Shown: piece by piece, positions 22,765 through 32,082 of the stretch
Position numbering within the stretch: the first letter of the stretch is position 1
Layout of the letters: the number at the start of each line of letters is the position of its first letter
DNA from: Paenibacillus sp. CC-CFT747
Lineage (GTDB): Bacteria > Bacillota > Bacilli > Paenibacillales > NBRC-103111
DNA length: 64,000 nt
Direction: 5' to 3'
Assembly (NCBI GenBank): GCA_030323305.1
Contig: CP106741.1
Coordinates: 3,905,501-3,969,500 of the forward strand
Notes under the pieces: model-generated
Seen by the model: only the letters and a program-made list of their open reading frames with translations
Database searches by the model: none
Told to the model about the DNA's origin: nothing
Translations under genes and position numbers: made by a program

Positions 22765-23573
22765 GCAGGATCGTCATCCCGACGAAATATTACCAGCAGT
22801 TCGATGCCGACCGTGAGCTTGAATTCCCTGCGGAGGCCTACGGCGGCTGGAAGAAAGCGGATCTGGAGATCGATCCCGAGAGAACGGCCGTTGTCGTGAT
22901 GCATGCCTGGGACTGCGGAACCTGGGACGATTACCCCGGCTGGCACCGGGTTGTAGATTATATCCCCCGGTCCTATGAGATCAGCAGAACCGTGTTCCCT
23001 CCTCTGCTCGAGGCGGTCCGCCGTTCTCCGCTGAAGCTGTTTCATGTCGTGGCTCCCGGTCACTCCTATTATGAGCCGTACCCCGGCTACCAAAGAGCGG
23101 TCCGGCTTGCGGGTGACGCGGAAGAGAAATACGAGAAAGCAGCGGCGAGTCCCTTAACCGATCAGCTGTGGGCGTTCAGGTCCCGGTCTTGCCACCCGGG
23201 CACCCACAACCTGGAGGATATCCGGCAGGGACACCGCCGCATCGATTTTACTCCGGAAGCAAGGCCTCAGGGAGAGGAAGGGATTGCGCGGAATGCCGAT
23301 CAATTGTTTGCCCTGTGCCAAGCCGATGGTATCAATCATCTGATCTACGTGGGCTTTGCCATTAACGGCTGCTTGCTTCTCTCTCCTGGCGGAATGGCGG
23401 ATATGCAGAAAAGAGGAATGCTTTGTTCGACCGTCCGCCAAGCCGTTACAGCTATCGAGAACAAAGAGACGATCCGGGAGGAACTGGGTAAGGAGATGGC
23501 GCTGTGGTATGTAGCCCTGCTGTTCGGCTTTGTGTATGAGGCGGATGAGTTTATTCAAGCTCTCCGCTCCTGA
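22761..23573 (+). CDS. Isochorismatase-like cysteine hydrolase
   Basis: ~270 residues, intact. ATG overlaps the upstream TGA (ATGA at 22761-22764). The fold signature includes TAVVVMHAWDCGTWDD (family Asp) and YVGFAINGCLLLSPGGMADM (probable catalytic Cys after Gly, then the cis-peptide-type loop). Family members hydrolyse amides or vinyl ethers. Tight coupling to the heparinase-like gene suggests it acts on its product, but the substrate is unknown. Last gene of the operon. Confidence 0.75.
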   Translation: MSRIVIPTKYYQQFDADRELEFPAEAYGGWKKADLEIDPERTAVVVMHAWDCGTWDDYPGWHRVVDYIPRSYEISRTVFPPLLEAVRRSPLKLFHVVAPGHSYYEPYPGYQRAVRLAGDAEEKYEKAAASPLTDQLWAFRSRSCHPGTHNLEDIRQGHRRIDFTPEARPQGEEGIARNADQLFALCQADGINHLIYVGFAINGCLLLSPGGMADMQKRGMLCSTVRQAVTAIENKETIREELGKEMALWYVALLFGFVYEADEFIQALRS

Positions 23574-23619
23574 TGGCCAAGCAAGCGAACGAGCAAGCGA
23601 AGAGTGGGAGCAGCGGGTT

Positions 23620-23658
23620 AAGAAGAAAGCCTGCCGGTTAGGCGGGCTCTCTTCTTCC
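23620..23658 (+). terminator. Operon terminator
   Basis: AAGAAGAAAGCCTGCC, loop GGTTA, GGCGGGCTCTCTTCTT: long imperfect stem followed by a pyrimidine-rich tail, 46 nt after the stop at 23573. Confidence 0.65.
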
Positions 23659-23668
23659 TTCGATTTTC

Positions 23669-23698
23669 TTGACGGAATATAGTTTATGAACTAAACTA
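23669..23698 (+). promoter_or_regulatory. marR-type promoter with overlapping operator
   Basis: -35 TTGACG (23669-23674), 17-nt spacer, -10 TAAACT (23692-23697). The inverted repeat TAGTTTA-N5-TAAACTA (23680-23698) covers the -10 box, as expected for autorepression. The same site occurs twice before the MFS gene. Confidence 0.7.
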
Positions 23699-23737
23699 AA
23701 ATCCGAGTAAGGACATTAAAGCAAAGGAAAGTGGCCT

Positions 23738-24163
23738 ATGACCAAAACAAGCTTCTTGATCGGCAAGCTGATTCACCAGATCAGACGCCGGGAACGGCAG
23801 CCGCGTACCTTCGGTACAGGCGGAGCCTTAACGCCAAGTGAAATGCATACGATCGATGCCATAGGCAGCGGCCATGGCATTTTGATGAGTGAACTGGCTG
23901 ACCGTCTTGGGGTAACCAAAGGGGCGGTAAGTCAGATCGTGGAACGCCTGGAATCGAAGGATCTGGTCCTTCGGACTCCTAACCCTCAGGACTCCAGAAG
24001 TGTGACCGTTGGATTGAAAGAGAAGGGACTTGCTGCCTATCACGCTCATGAAGAGTTGTATGTTAAGCGGTTTGACGACTGGATCACGACCGAATTAAGC
24101 AGGGAAGAACTCCAATCCTTTGAGAAAGGAGTAAAAAAACTTATAGAATTTTTAGAAGAATAA
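23738..24163 (+). CDS. MarR-family transcriptional regulator
   Basis: 141 residues, intact. Winged-helix core: GHGILMSELADRLGVTKGAVSQIVERLESKDLV, then RTPNPQDSRSVTVGLKEKG as the wing. N- and C-terminal helices give the dimer. It lies upstream of an MFS exporter with shared operators, so it is probably an effector-relieved repressor of both genes. Effector unknown. Confidence 0.9.
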   Translation: MTKTSFLIGKLIHQIRRRERQPRTFGTGGALTPSEMHTIDAIGSGHGILMSELADRLGVTKGAVSQIVERLESKDLVLRTPNPQDSRSVTVGLKEKGLAAYHAHEELYVKRFDDWITTELSREELQSFEKGVKKLIEFLEE

Positions 24164-24178
24164 ATTTTTTTACCCTTT

Positions 24179-24197
24179 TAGTTTAGTATATAAACAA
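24179..24197 (+). promoter_or_regulatory. MarR operator, MFS-proximal site 1
   Basis: TAGTTTA-N5-TAAACAA (24179-24197), one mismatch from the repeat over the marR promoter. Confidence 0.7.
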
Positions 24198-24212
24198 AAA
24201 AAATATGCCATT

Positions 24213-24231
24213 TAGTTTAGATTCTAAATTA
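24213..24231 (+). promoter_or_regulatory. MarR operator, MFS-proximal site 2
   Basis: TAGTTTA-N5-TAAATTA (24213-24231), centred 34 bp from site 1, about three helical turns, so two dimers could bind the same face. Confidence 0.65.
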
Positions 24232-24255
24232 ATTATAATTAAGGAGCTCATTCAC

Positions 24256-25745
24256 ATGGAGAAACAAAGCAGGTTAGGCCTAGTCATCGCCGGGTTAATG
24301 TTAGGGGTATTGATGGCGGGTATGGATAATACGATTGTCGCTACAGCCATGGGAACCATTGTATCCGACTTGGGGGATTCGGCCGGTTTGTGTGGGTCAC
24401 CTCCGCCTATATCGTCGCCGAAATGGCGGGCATGCCCCTCTTTGGCAAGCTATCGGATATGTACGGACGCAAACGTTTTTTTCTGTTTGGGCTGATTGTC
24501 TTTTTGATTGGATCCAGTCTAAGCGGGACGGCAGAGTCTATAACCCAGCTCAGCATATACCGGGCGATTCAAGGGTTCGGGGCCGGTGCCCTGATCCCGA
24601 TTGCCCATACGATTGTTTTTGACTTGTTTCCGCCGGAGAAAAGAGGGAAGATGGTCGGGGTGTTCGGAGCCGTCTTTGGTCTGTCCACCGTTTCCGGTCC
24701 CTTATTAGGAGCATATATTGCCGAATATATCGGATGGCCCTGGGTGTTCTATATTAATTTACCGATTGGTCTGGTATCTCTTGTTCTTATTTCATGGTTC
24801 TATCGGGAAGCGAAAGGATATGAGAAGCAGCCAATCGATTGGCTGGGGATCCTTACGCTAATTCCTGCGATTGTATGTCTAATGCTTGGATTGGAATGGG
24901 GAGGAAAGGAGTTCCCTTGGGGATCAAACGTGATAATAGGGTTATTCACCACTTCCCTTCTCCTAATTCTCGGCTTCCTTATCGCCGAAACCAAGGCCAA
25001 GCAGCCCATCATCCCCTTCCCTATGTTCCAAAACCGGTTATTTGCCGCAAGTACGATGACCAGTTTCTTTTACAGCGGGACGTTTATCCTCTGTACGTTA
25101 TACCTGCCTATTTTTGTACAGGGTGTGATGGGAGGAACGGCAACCAATTCGGGATATATTTTGCTGCCACTGATGCTTGGAGCCGTCGCAGCCAGTCTAA
25201 TCGGGGGCCATTTAATCGCTCATTTAAGCTATCGGACGGTAATGATTTTCTCCAGCCTCCTATTTGTTGCGGGCATCGGACTATTAAGTACGTTATCTCC
25301 AGATTCCTCCAAGACCTTCCTTATTCTTTATATGATCGTGACCGGCCTTGGAATGGGCTCTTCCTTTTCGGTGCTGACGATCGCCGCGCTGCATCCCTTT
25401 GAGCACAACCAGCGCGGAGTGGCCAGCTCTACCATTTCCTTTATACGTTCGCTTGGGATGAGCATAGGGATCAGTGTTTTCGGAATCTATCAAAGACAAG
25501 TCTTCGAGCGAAATGCAAATACGGGATTCCTGGAAAATCCTCAAAATCAAGGTGATTTGTTTTCCTCGAAATCAAGAGCCCTCCTTCCGGCGGATGTACT
25601 CGACCAACTGACCGCGGCGCTTTCCCAATCGATCTCCCATATGTTCCTTTGGGCACTGATTCCGGCGGCCTTTACCCTTGTCTTAGCCTTCTCCATGAGC
25701 GGGGAACGACCGGACGGATCGAAGAAGGTTAGTCTTCATCACTAA
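24256..25745 (+). CDS. MFS drug exporter, DHA2 (14-TMS) family
   Basis: ~496 residues. ATG after AAGGAG. Motif A GKLSDMYGRKR in loop 2-3; the motif-C region FGAVFGLSTVSGPLLGAYIAE; MDNTIVATAMGTI in TMS1 is typical of DHA2 exporters such as LmrB/EmrB. Probably expels a toxic compound sensed by the MarR protein. Frame break near 24380 (GG short by one) in the first loop; the rest is intact. Confidence 0.85.
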
Positions 25746-25879
25746 GTCATTGGTTTTCAGCAGGATGGACAAAAGACGGAAGGGAGTTTCGGGGGATTTT
25801 CTGTTAGTCGATGGCGACCGTGGATTGGTACGTGTGGAAAAGGCCTGGTTATCCGGAATCAGGAAGGACTAAATAAGAA

Positions 25880-25909
25880 TTGAGTAGGGTAGGGGGGATG
25901 TTATATTAT
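25880..25909 (+). promoter_or_regulatory. Promoter with CsoR-like G-tract box
   Basis: TTGAGT, then AGGGTAGGGGGGAT, then TATATT/TATTAT (25902-25909). It aligns closely with the copZ promoter at 33451-33479, including the AGGGTAGGGGG tract in the spacer. This places the methyltransferase remnant in the likely copper regulon. Confidence 0.5.
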
Positions 25910-25970
25910 CATTAACCGTTGTGGAATCAGGCGATATTCGCTGCCTGAGGCGATATTTTGGAGGTGTGAG

Positions 25971-26424
25971 ATGGATCAACACCGGTTCAACCCCGATAAT
26001 AAAGATGCTCTGGAAAGTGCAGTAAGAAAGAAATTAATGCCCCCTGACAAATTATTAGGCTTGCTTCCTATTCAGAAAAACCATCAAATCTTGGATCTTG
26101 GAGCGGGAACCGGTTATTTTTCAATTCCAGCAGCGCATATGACGAATGGTCTGGTATAAATCGATAGATATAGTTATTGCTTCCTTGGCGTTACACGCCG
26201 TTCGACCGTTATCTTTGAGTTTAGCCGAAATCAATCGCGTACTGAAACCTGGGGGATCTATCCTTATTTTGGAATGGGAGCCCAAACAAAGCCCGATAGG
26301 CCCACCTGTGGAAATTCGAATTGGCTCTGAGGAAATGGAACAGGCTCTGCAAGCATCAGGTTATATAATCGAGAAGCGAGTTTTTCCAACAGATTATTTG
26401 TATATAATTGTTGCCAGACGTTAG
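25971..26424 (+). pseudogene. Class I SAM methyltransferase remnant with internal deletion
   Basis: The N-terminal part includes motif I, ILDLGAGTGYFSIPAA, and stops at TAA 26157-26159 right after it. The second part resumes at SIDIVIASLALHAV and runs through EINRVLKPGGSILILEWEP to the end. In related methyltransferases ~35-40 residues lie between these blocks (the SAM-ribose acidic residue and motif II); here they are absent as well as out of frame. Unlike the single-base breaks elsewhere, this is a real segment loss, so the product should be inactive. Confidence 0.7.
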
Positions 26425-26467
26425 CTCATGGGGCCGCCAACAGGGGGTCTTCTTTATCCCGGAAAAT

Positions 26468-26484
26468 ATACCCTACAGGGGTAT
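26468..26484 (+). promoter_or_regulatory. CsoR-type copper operator
   Basis: ATACCCTACAGGGGTAT matches the known CsoR box pattern TACCC-TAC-NGGGGTA closely. It lies in the 340-nt gap before the two-component genes, which otherwise holds only short frames. No csoR gene is in the window. Confidence 0.65.
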
Positions 26485-26661
26485 AAAAGACATGAACTCA
26501 GGATCGATTGAACTTGCCGGCTGTACGGGCTAAAGGAAGAAGGAGCGTGGGAAAAGTGGCGTATAAGAAATTTGCCGTTTCACCTTGCTTTCAGGAAGGG
26601 GTTACCTCTTTAAGCCGGAGCAGCTCGCTGTGCCCGGTTCTATCGTAGGGGACGATGCCAA

Positions 26662-26769
26662 ATGGAACTTACGACCTTCAAACAGCTCTATGTGGAGATG
26701 GAGGAAACCCAAATGGGCGCTGTACAAGTCCAAAAAATGGCCATAATTCAAGGAGACGAGCCTAAGTGA
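26662..26769 (+). CDS. Possible small leader ORF (35 residues)
   Basis: ATG at 26662 reads MELTTFKQLYVEMEETQMG and ends in TGA 26767-26769, overlapping the GTG start of the response regulator as GTGA. Such an overlap usually couples translation. It has no recognised domain and may be the tail of a decayed gene. The upstream ribosome site (GTAGGGG) is weak. Confidence 0.35.
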   Translation: MELTTFKQLYVEMEETQMGAVQVQKMAIIQGDEPK

Positions 26770-27458
26770 AAACAATACTGGTAGTAGACGATGAAGAAAA
26801 GATCCGGGATGTGGTGGTTTCCTACTTAAGGAAGGAAGGCTTCCTAACGGTGGAGGCCGCGACGGGGACGGATGCCCTGCGGGAAATGGAGCGTACGTCC
26901 GTCGATCTCATCATCCTTGATCTGATGCTTCCCGATAGGGACGGGGAGCAGCTCTGCCAAACCATCCGAATGCGGAATTCCGTTCCCATTCTTATGCTGA
27001 CGGCGAAGGCCTCGGAGAACAACCGGATCAAAGGGTTATCCCTCGGGGCGGACGATTATTTGATCAAGCCCTTTGATCCACGGGAAGTGGTAGCCCGGGT
27101 GAGGGCGATTCTCCGCCGAACCGATGACCGTGAGCTGCTTGCCGACCGTCTATCCTTCCAGGACGGCCATCTGGTGATCGATTCCCTGAAGCATATGGTG
27201 TTCTGCCATGGGGAGCCGGTGAATGTAACGCCCAATGAATACAAGCTGCTGGTGGCCTTAGCCAAATACCCGCAGCGGCATTTTACAAGGGAAGAGCTGG
27301 TCGACCTGGTGCTGGGCTATACCTTTGACGGGGACAGACGGACCATCGATCAGCATGTGAAGAACATCCGTCACAAGATTGAGCCGGATCCCAAAAATCC
27401 CCGGTACATCGTGACCGTCTACGGCTTAGGCTACCGGTTTGCCGGAGGAGAGACATGA
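26766..27458 (+). CDS. OmpR-family response regulator
   Basis: 230 residues, intact, GTG start. Receiver domain: VVDDEEKI acidic pocket, phospho-acceptor in LIILDLMLPDRDG, conserved LTA(K) and KPFDPREV. C-terminal winged helix with RRTIDQHVKNIRHKI recognition helix and the GLGYRF end. It overlaps the kinase start by ATGA (27455-27458). The CsoR box upstream and the DUF1541 lipoprotein downstream suggest a metal or envelope response. Confidence 0.92.
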   Translation: MKTILVVDDEEKIRDVVVSYLRKEGFLTVEAATGTDALREMERTSVDLIILDLMLPDRDGEQLCQTIRMRNSVPILMLTAKASENNRIKGLSLGADDYLIKPFDPREVVARVRAILRRTDDRELLADRLSFQDGHLVIDSLKHMVFCHGEPVNVTPNEYKLLVALAKYPQRHFTREELVDLVLGYTFDGDRRTIDQHVKNIRHKIEPDPKNPRYIVTVYGLGYRFAGGET

Positions 27459-28559
27459 CCAAACGGCTCCACAGGCGACTAGCATTCCTTATCATCGCCA
27501 CGGCTACCTGTATTTTGCTGATTTCCACGATAAGCGTCAGCCTCGCGGTTCATTATCACCTTTCCATGTTTCAGGACCAGGCGGGGGCATGGACCATGAC
27601 CCGTCCCAATTTAATGTTCACCTGGAGCAGGCCCTTCTTCAGTCCATCGTATGGACGCTGGCCGGATCGATCCTTCTTGCGGTTCTAATCGGATTTTATA
27701 TGGCAAAAAGGATCTCGAGACCGCTGGTGGACATGAAGCAGGCGGCCGAACGGATGTCCGGCGGGCAGCTGAATACCCGGGTCCGGGTCGGGGGCAGCGA
27801 TGAACTCGCGGAGCTGGGAGCCTCTCTGAACGAACTGGCCGCGCAGCTTCATAAACAGGAACAGCTGAGGGTGACCATGACGGAAGATATCGCTCATGAG
27901 CTGAGAACTCCCTTGGCCACGCTAAAAAGCCACATGAGGGCCTTTGAGGATCGGATATGGGAGCCCACCCCGGAACGCATCCGGGCCTGCTACGAAGAAA
28001 TCGAACGTCTCACCAAGCTGGTAGCCGAGCTGGAAGACTTGACGCACCTGGATTCCCCCGCCTTTAAGCTGGAGCGCAAGGAAGAGAGGCTGGATTTGAT
28101 TCTGGAACAGGGAGTGGAGCTTGTTTCCGCGGCTTATCTTGAGAAGAAAGTGACCCTATCGTTTCGCTGCGACCCGGCTATCCATATTCATGCCGACCGC
28201 AGCCGAATGGTCCAGATCCTGGTGAATCTTCTTAGCAATGCACTGAAATTCACGCCGGAGAAAGGAACGGTTAGGGTGGAGGCCATCAAGGAAGCGGAAA
28301 ACGTGCTGATCCGTGTGCAGGACTCGGGCAGCGGGATCCGGCGGGAGGACTTGCCCTTTATCTTTGAACGCTTCTACCGCGGCGACAAGTCGCGCAACCG
28401 GAGAACCGGCGGCAGCGGTCTGGGCTTGGCAATCGTCCATAAGCTGGTCACGGCTCACGGGGGGCCATCTGGGCGGAAAGCTCCCGGGGAACCACGATCA
28501 CGATCCGGCTTCCGCAAAAAAATCGCGACTCTTTGTCCGGGAACGGCCAACCTACATGA
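27455..28559 (+). CDS. Sensor histidine kinase
   Basis: ~368 residues. Two membrane segments (residues ~8-30 and ~70-92) enclose a very short outer loop; HAMP domain ~95-145; H-box DIAHELRTPLATL; N-box LVNLLSNALKFTPEK; G-boxes DSGSGIRRED and GGSGLGLAIVHKL. Frame breaks at G-runs 27581-27585 (outer loop, HDPSQF region) and 28459-28464. After the second repair the end reads AIWAESSRGTTITIRLP, the normal kinase C-terminus, with stop at 28557-28559. Partner of the regulator upstream. Confidence 0.88.
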
Positions 28560-28662
28560 GATCTTCACAAGTGCCGGGTAAACTGATGGTAGCCAGAATT
28601 CCAGGCCGGGTAGAATGGCCGGATTCCGGAAAACCTAATTTTTACCGGCAGGAGGTCAGAAG

Positions 28663-29219
28663 ATGAACAGAAGATGGATGGCTATTGCCGCCGCCGTTAC
28701 GATCAGCTTGTTAGCCGCATGCGGAAACCAAGCTAGCCCGACACCGTCGCCGAGCGCAAGTATGCCCGCCATGGAGCATTCCGGGATGAATCATTCCGGG
28801 TCAGGCGAAGTACCCGCAGGAGTAAAGGCAGCCCAGAACCCCAAATACAAGGTGGGGAGCCAGGCCGTTATCCAGGCGGATCACATGCCGGGGATGAAAG
28901 GGGCGACGGCCACGATTGCCGGAGCTTACGAAACGGTTGTTTATGCGGTGTCCTATACGCCGACCAACGGCGGGCAGCCGGTAAAGAATCATAAGTGGGT
29001 AATCCAGCAGGAGCTCAAGGAGGCCGGCGATGGCGCCCTCAAGCCCGGTGCCCAGGTTACGTTAGAGGCGGACCACATGCCGGGAATGAAAGGGGCGAAG
29101 GCGACGATCGATTCCGCCGAGTCGACCACGGTGTATATGGTCGATTATACGCCGACTACCGGGGAGCCCCAGTGAAGAACCATAAATGGGTGACGGAAAG
29201 TGAGCTCCGCTCCGGTTAA
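28663..29219 (+). CDS. DUF1541 (YdhK-like) lipoprotein
   Basis: ~185 residues. Lipobox LAAC after a short signal; His/Met-rich linker (MEHSGMNHSGSG); then two DUF1541 repeats, each with ADHMPGMKGA and VKNHKW. Family function is not established, though its His/Met content and frequent association with metal resistance suggest copper binding outside the membrane. Frame break at the C-run 29167-29170; the second repeat is completed after it. Confidence 0.75.
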
Positions 29220-29292
29220 ATCCTAGACGATAGAAATGTCGGTCAGGATGGACCGGGAAGGGGCAGCATGCCAACGAAGATGTCCGGAAGGA

Positions 29293-29315
29293 GTCGCGCC
29301 CTGCGCGGCTTTTTT
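29293..29315 (+). terminator. Rho-independent terminator
   Basis: GTCGCGC (29293-29299), loop CCT, GCGCGGC, then six T. Ends the two-component/DUF1541 operon. Confidence 0.75.
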
Positions 29316-29405
29316 GGTTTATCGTAAAAAAATTGGGGTGGGGATGAACAAAACGGAGAAAACCTTAGTCCTTTCTTTTAAAAACACAAGAGAGGAAGAG
29401 ACATC

Positions 29406-30011
29406 ATGACAGGGACACAAATGGATTATGCCATCTTTAAATGGATCAATGACCTGGCGGGAAGTACGCCGTGGCTGGACGGAATCATGCGATTTTTATC
29501 GCAGGATGCCGAATATTTATTTTATTTGGGGATTATCGTGTATTGGTTCACGCGTAAAAGAGAAAATAGAAAAATGGTAGGAGAATCTCTCCTTTCCGCT
29601 TGCCTGGCTTTCGGGATGGGGAATATTTTAAGCCATTGGTTTTACCGGAACCGGCCCTTCGTGACCCATCACGTACACCGTCTTATCGATCATGCGGCCA
29701 ACGCTTCCTTCCCGAGCGACCATTCCATCGGTGCTTTTGTAATCGCCACCTCCATCTGGTTATTCCGGAGAAAGGCCGGTTCGCTCTGGCTGCTGCTTGC
29801 CACCTTCATCTCGTTCTCCCGGATATGGACCGGTGTCCATTATCCGGCAGACGTTATCGCCGGTGCCGTTCTGGGGATATTGTCGGCAGCAGCCGTTCAC
29901 CGGTTGTTTATCCGCCTTCCCATCGCAAGCCGAGCGATGACCGCCGGCCTTCTGGTCTACGAAAGCATCGAGCAGCGAATCCACCCTAAACGCAATAAAG
30001 AGGCAGCATGA
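29406..30011 (+). CDS. bcrC: Undecaprenyl-diphosphatase, BcrC-like PAP2 membrane protein
   Basis: 201 residues, intact. PAP2 phosphatase motifs: YRNRPF, PSDHS and SRIWTGVHYPADV, with several membrane segments. BcrC recycles undecaprenyl pyrophosphate and gives bacitracin resistance. Stop overlaps the next start as ATGA (30008-30011). Lies beside an ECF sigma operon, a usual partner in cell-envelope stress. Confidence 0.8.
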   Translation: MTGTQMDYAIFKWINDLAGSTPWLDGIMRFLSQDAEYLFYLGIIVYWFTRKRENRKMVGESLLSACLAFGMGNILSHWFYRNRPFVTHHVHRLIDHAANASFPSDHSIGAFVIATSIWLFRRKAGSLWLLLATFISFSRIWTGVHYPADVIAGAVLGILSAAAVHRLFIRLPIASRAMTAGLLVYESIEQRIHPKRNKEAA

Positions 30012-30236
30012 GACGGGCAAATGCCTTATTGTCGTTACCCTTCCTGCTGATCGGCGTTTTGGTCTATCTTATTGTCTGCAGCCATCCCTTTTCTGCGTTC
30101 GATTCGATTGCCATGGCCGAGGGGGCTCCGCTTTTCTCTGTGCGGGAGGATATTCCCTTCTCGCCTCTATTCCAGACCGCAACGATTCCGAATAAGGTAC
30201 TGAGATACGCTCAGGCCCTCAATAAGGAGGAGCACC
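30008..30236 (+). CDS. Short membrane protein of unknown function, end uncertain
   Basis: Start is coupled to the BcrC stop (ATGA). It begins MRRANALLSLPFLLIGVLVYL, one membrane segment followed by HPFSAFDSIAM, which resembles the first helix of PAP2 proteins. The frame runs on to 30475, far into the DedA gene, so the true stop has probably been lost by a base error. Possibly a truncated PAP2 protein. Confidence 0.4.
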
Positions 30237-31529
30237 TTGTCGTTTTTAACCGCTTGGCTGGAGCATTACGGATATGGGATCCTCTTTATCGCCCTATTTC
30301 TGGAGATGCTGGCCTTACCTCTTCCGGGAGAAGTCCTTCTGAGCTACGCCGGGCTGCTCGTGTTTCAAGGGAAATTGAGCTTGCCGCTTGCTATCCTCCT
30401 TGCTGGAGCAGGGGCATCGGCAGGGATGACGTTGTCTTATTGGATTGGCTTTCGCCTGGGCAAGCCCTTCTTTGAGAAATACGGGGCCAGGTTCCATATG
30501 GGACCGGACAAGCTCGATAAGGTCTCTCACTGGTTTCAAAAATACGGAAATGTAAGTTTGATGGTGGCCTACTTCATTCCCGGCGTTCGTCATATCACCG
30601 GATACTTCTCGGGAACGACACGGCTTTCCTTTCGCAAGTATGCCGCTTTCGCTTATTCAGGAGCCTTTCTGTGGGTCGGGGTATTCCTTACACTTGGAAA
30701 ATTGCTTGGTCCGAAGTGGGAATTGTATCATCATACCATCAACCGCTATCTGCTGATCGGCGGAATTGGCACAGCCTTCCTTCTTATTATGGTCTATTTT
30801 TACCGGAACCGCCGGGAGGAGTGGCGCGCCAGAGCGACCCTTCTTCTGGAAAAAGGGCTTACCCGCTTCCATACAGCGGGAAACGTCCGCTTTCTACTGA
30901 TTTCCGCTTTTGCCGTTCTGGTGGGGTTTCTTTCGTTAGCCATCGGAATGATTCAGGATTTCCTGGCTCAGGAATTCTCCATGTTTGATGAAATCGCGAC
31001 GTTCCTAATCGGCGAGTTGTTCTCTTCCGGCTGGTCCGTGTGGATGAACCGGTTTGCCATGCTCGGCACTTACTATTTTTGGGGACCTTTGATCCTGGTT
31101 ACGGCTCTATGGATTCTGCTAAAGGGAAAGGAACGGAGACTCGAGCTCTCCTTTCTTGGCTTGGTCGTACTGGGCGGGGAGGCCCTGGATGAGGGACTTC
31201 GCTATTTGTTCCATCGGACCGGTCCTCTTCCGTCCGGATTACGGGATCCCTATACCTTTCCGAGCGAGCAAAGCCTTCTTTCCCTTATTGTGGTGGGGAT
31301 AGCTGTCTACTTAGGGGTTCGGCATTACGGAGGGGTCAAGCTTCGCATGGCCGGTGTTCTGTCGGTCATTCTTATAAGCCTGCTTGTCGGAATCACCCGG
31401 ATCTACTTCGGGATTCAATATCCGAGCGATGTCGCGGCAGGCTTTGCTTTTGGCGGAGTCTGGCTCAGCTTGAATGTCGTTCTGCTGGAGATTTTCCGGC
31501 TGCTGTCGGAGAGAAGCCGGCAAGCATAA
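30237..31529 (+). CDS. DedA-PAP2 two-domain membrane protein
   Basis: 430 residues, intact; TTG start with AAGGAGG 6 nt upstream. Residues ~1-200 are DedA/SNARE-associated (EMLALPLPGEVLLSYAGLL, GKPFFEKYGARFHMGPDKL, FIPGVRHITGYFSG). Residues ~225-425 are PAP2 (FHRTGPLPSG, FPSEQSLLS, GITRIYFGIQYPSDVAAG). DedA proteins are linked to undecaprenyl-phosphate recycling, so the fusion joins a carrier-lipid translocase-type domain to a phosphatase-type domain. Confidence 0.85.
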   Translation: MSFLTAWLEHYGYGILFIALFLEMLALPLPGEVLLSYAGLLVFQGKLSLPLAILLAGAGASAGMTLSYWIGFRLGKPFFEKYGARFHMGPDKLDKVSHWFQKYGNVSLMVAYFIPGVRHITGYFSGTTRLSFRKYAAFAYSGAFLWVGVFLTLGKLLGPKWELYHHTINRYLLIGGIGTAFLLIMVYFYRNRREEWRARATLLLEKGLTRFHTAGNVRFLLISAFAVLVGFLSLAIGMIQDFLAQEFSMFDEIATFLIGELFSSGWSVWMNRFAMLGTYYFWGPLILVTALWILLKGKERRLELSFLGLVVLGGEALDEGLRYLFHRTGPLPSGLRDPYTFPSEQSLLSLIVVGIAVYLGVRHYGGVKLRMAGVLSVILISLLVGITRIYFGIQYPSDVAAGFAFGGVWLSLNVVLLEIFRLLSERSRQA

Positions 31530-31557
31530 GGCGGTGGCGGCAGGGAGATGAACTTGT

Positions 31558-32082
31558 GTGGATGAAGAACTTCACCGTTTAATCGGAGAGGCGAGAAGAG
31601 GAGGAAAGGACGCCTTTGCCCGCCTGGTCACTCTCTATAAAGACCGGGTATACCGCCATGCTTACGGGATGCTTGGAGACCGGATGGAAGCCGAGGATAT
31701 GGCGCAGGAGGCCTTTCTTAAAGCGTATTACGCCCTTCCCGGTCTGGAAAGCGAGTATGCGTTCTCCTCTTGGCTGATGAGGATTGTGACCAATCTGTGC
31801 AAGGACCGTCTCTTGAAGAGGGACAAATTACGCAGGGTGGAAGGCGGCCCCTATGAAGAGGCGGCTTCGGAAGGAAAGCGGGATCAGGAAACTCCCTTAT
31901 ATATTCGGGAAGCTCTGGGGAGGCTTTCGGTCGAGCACCGGGAAGTGATCCTTCTTCATGACCTGCAGGGCTATCGGTACGAAGAAATAGCCGTTCTTCT
32001 GGAGATTCCCGTCGGAACGGTAAAATCGCGGCTGCATGCGGCAAGGGTTTCCTTAAGAAAGGAAATGAGAGGGGGAAGAAGA
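31558..32082 (+). CDS. ECF sigma factor (no stop before the anti-sigma gene)
   Basis: ~175 residues, GTG start. Region 2: YRHAYGMLGDRMEAEDMAQEAFLKAYYAL; region 4: HREVILLHDLQGYRYEEIAVLLEIPVGTVKSRLHAARVSLRKEM. This is the full usual length, yet the frame continues without a stop into the anti-sigma start at 32083. Either the two are fused or two base errors hide the stop. Likely directs envelope-stress genes. Confidence 0.85.
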
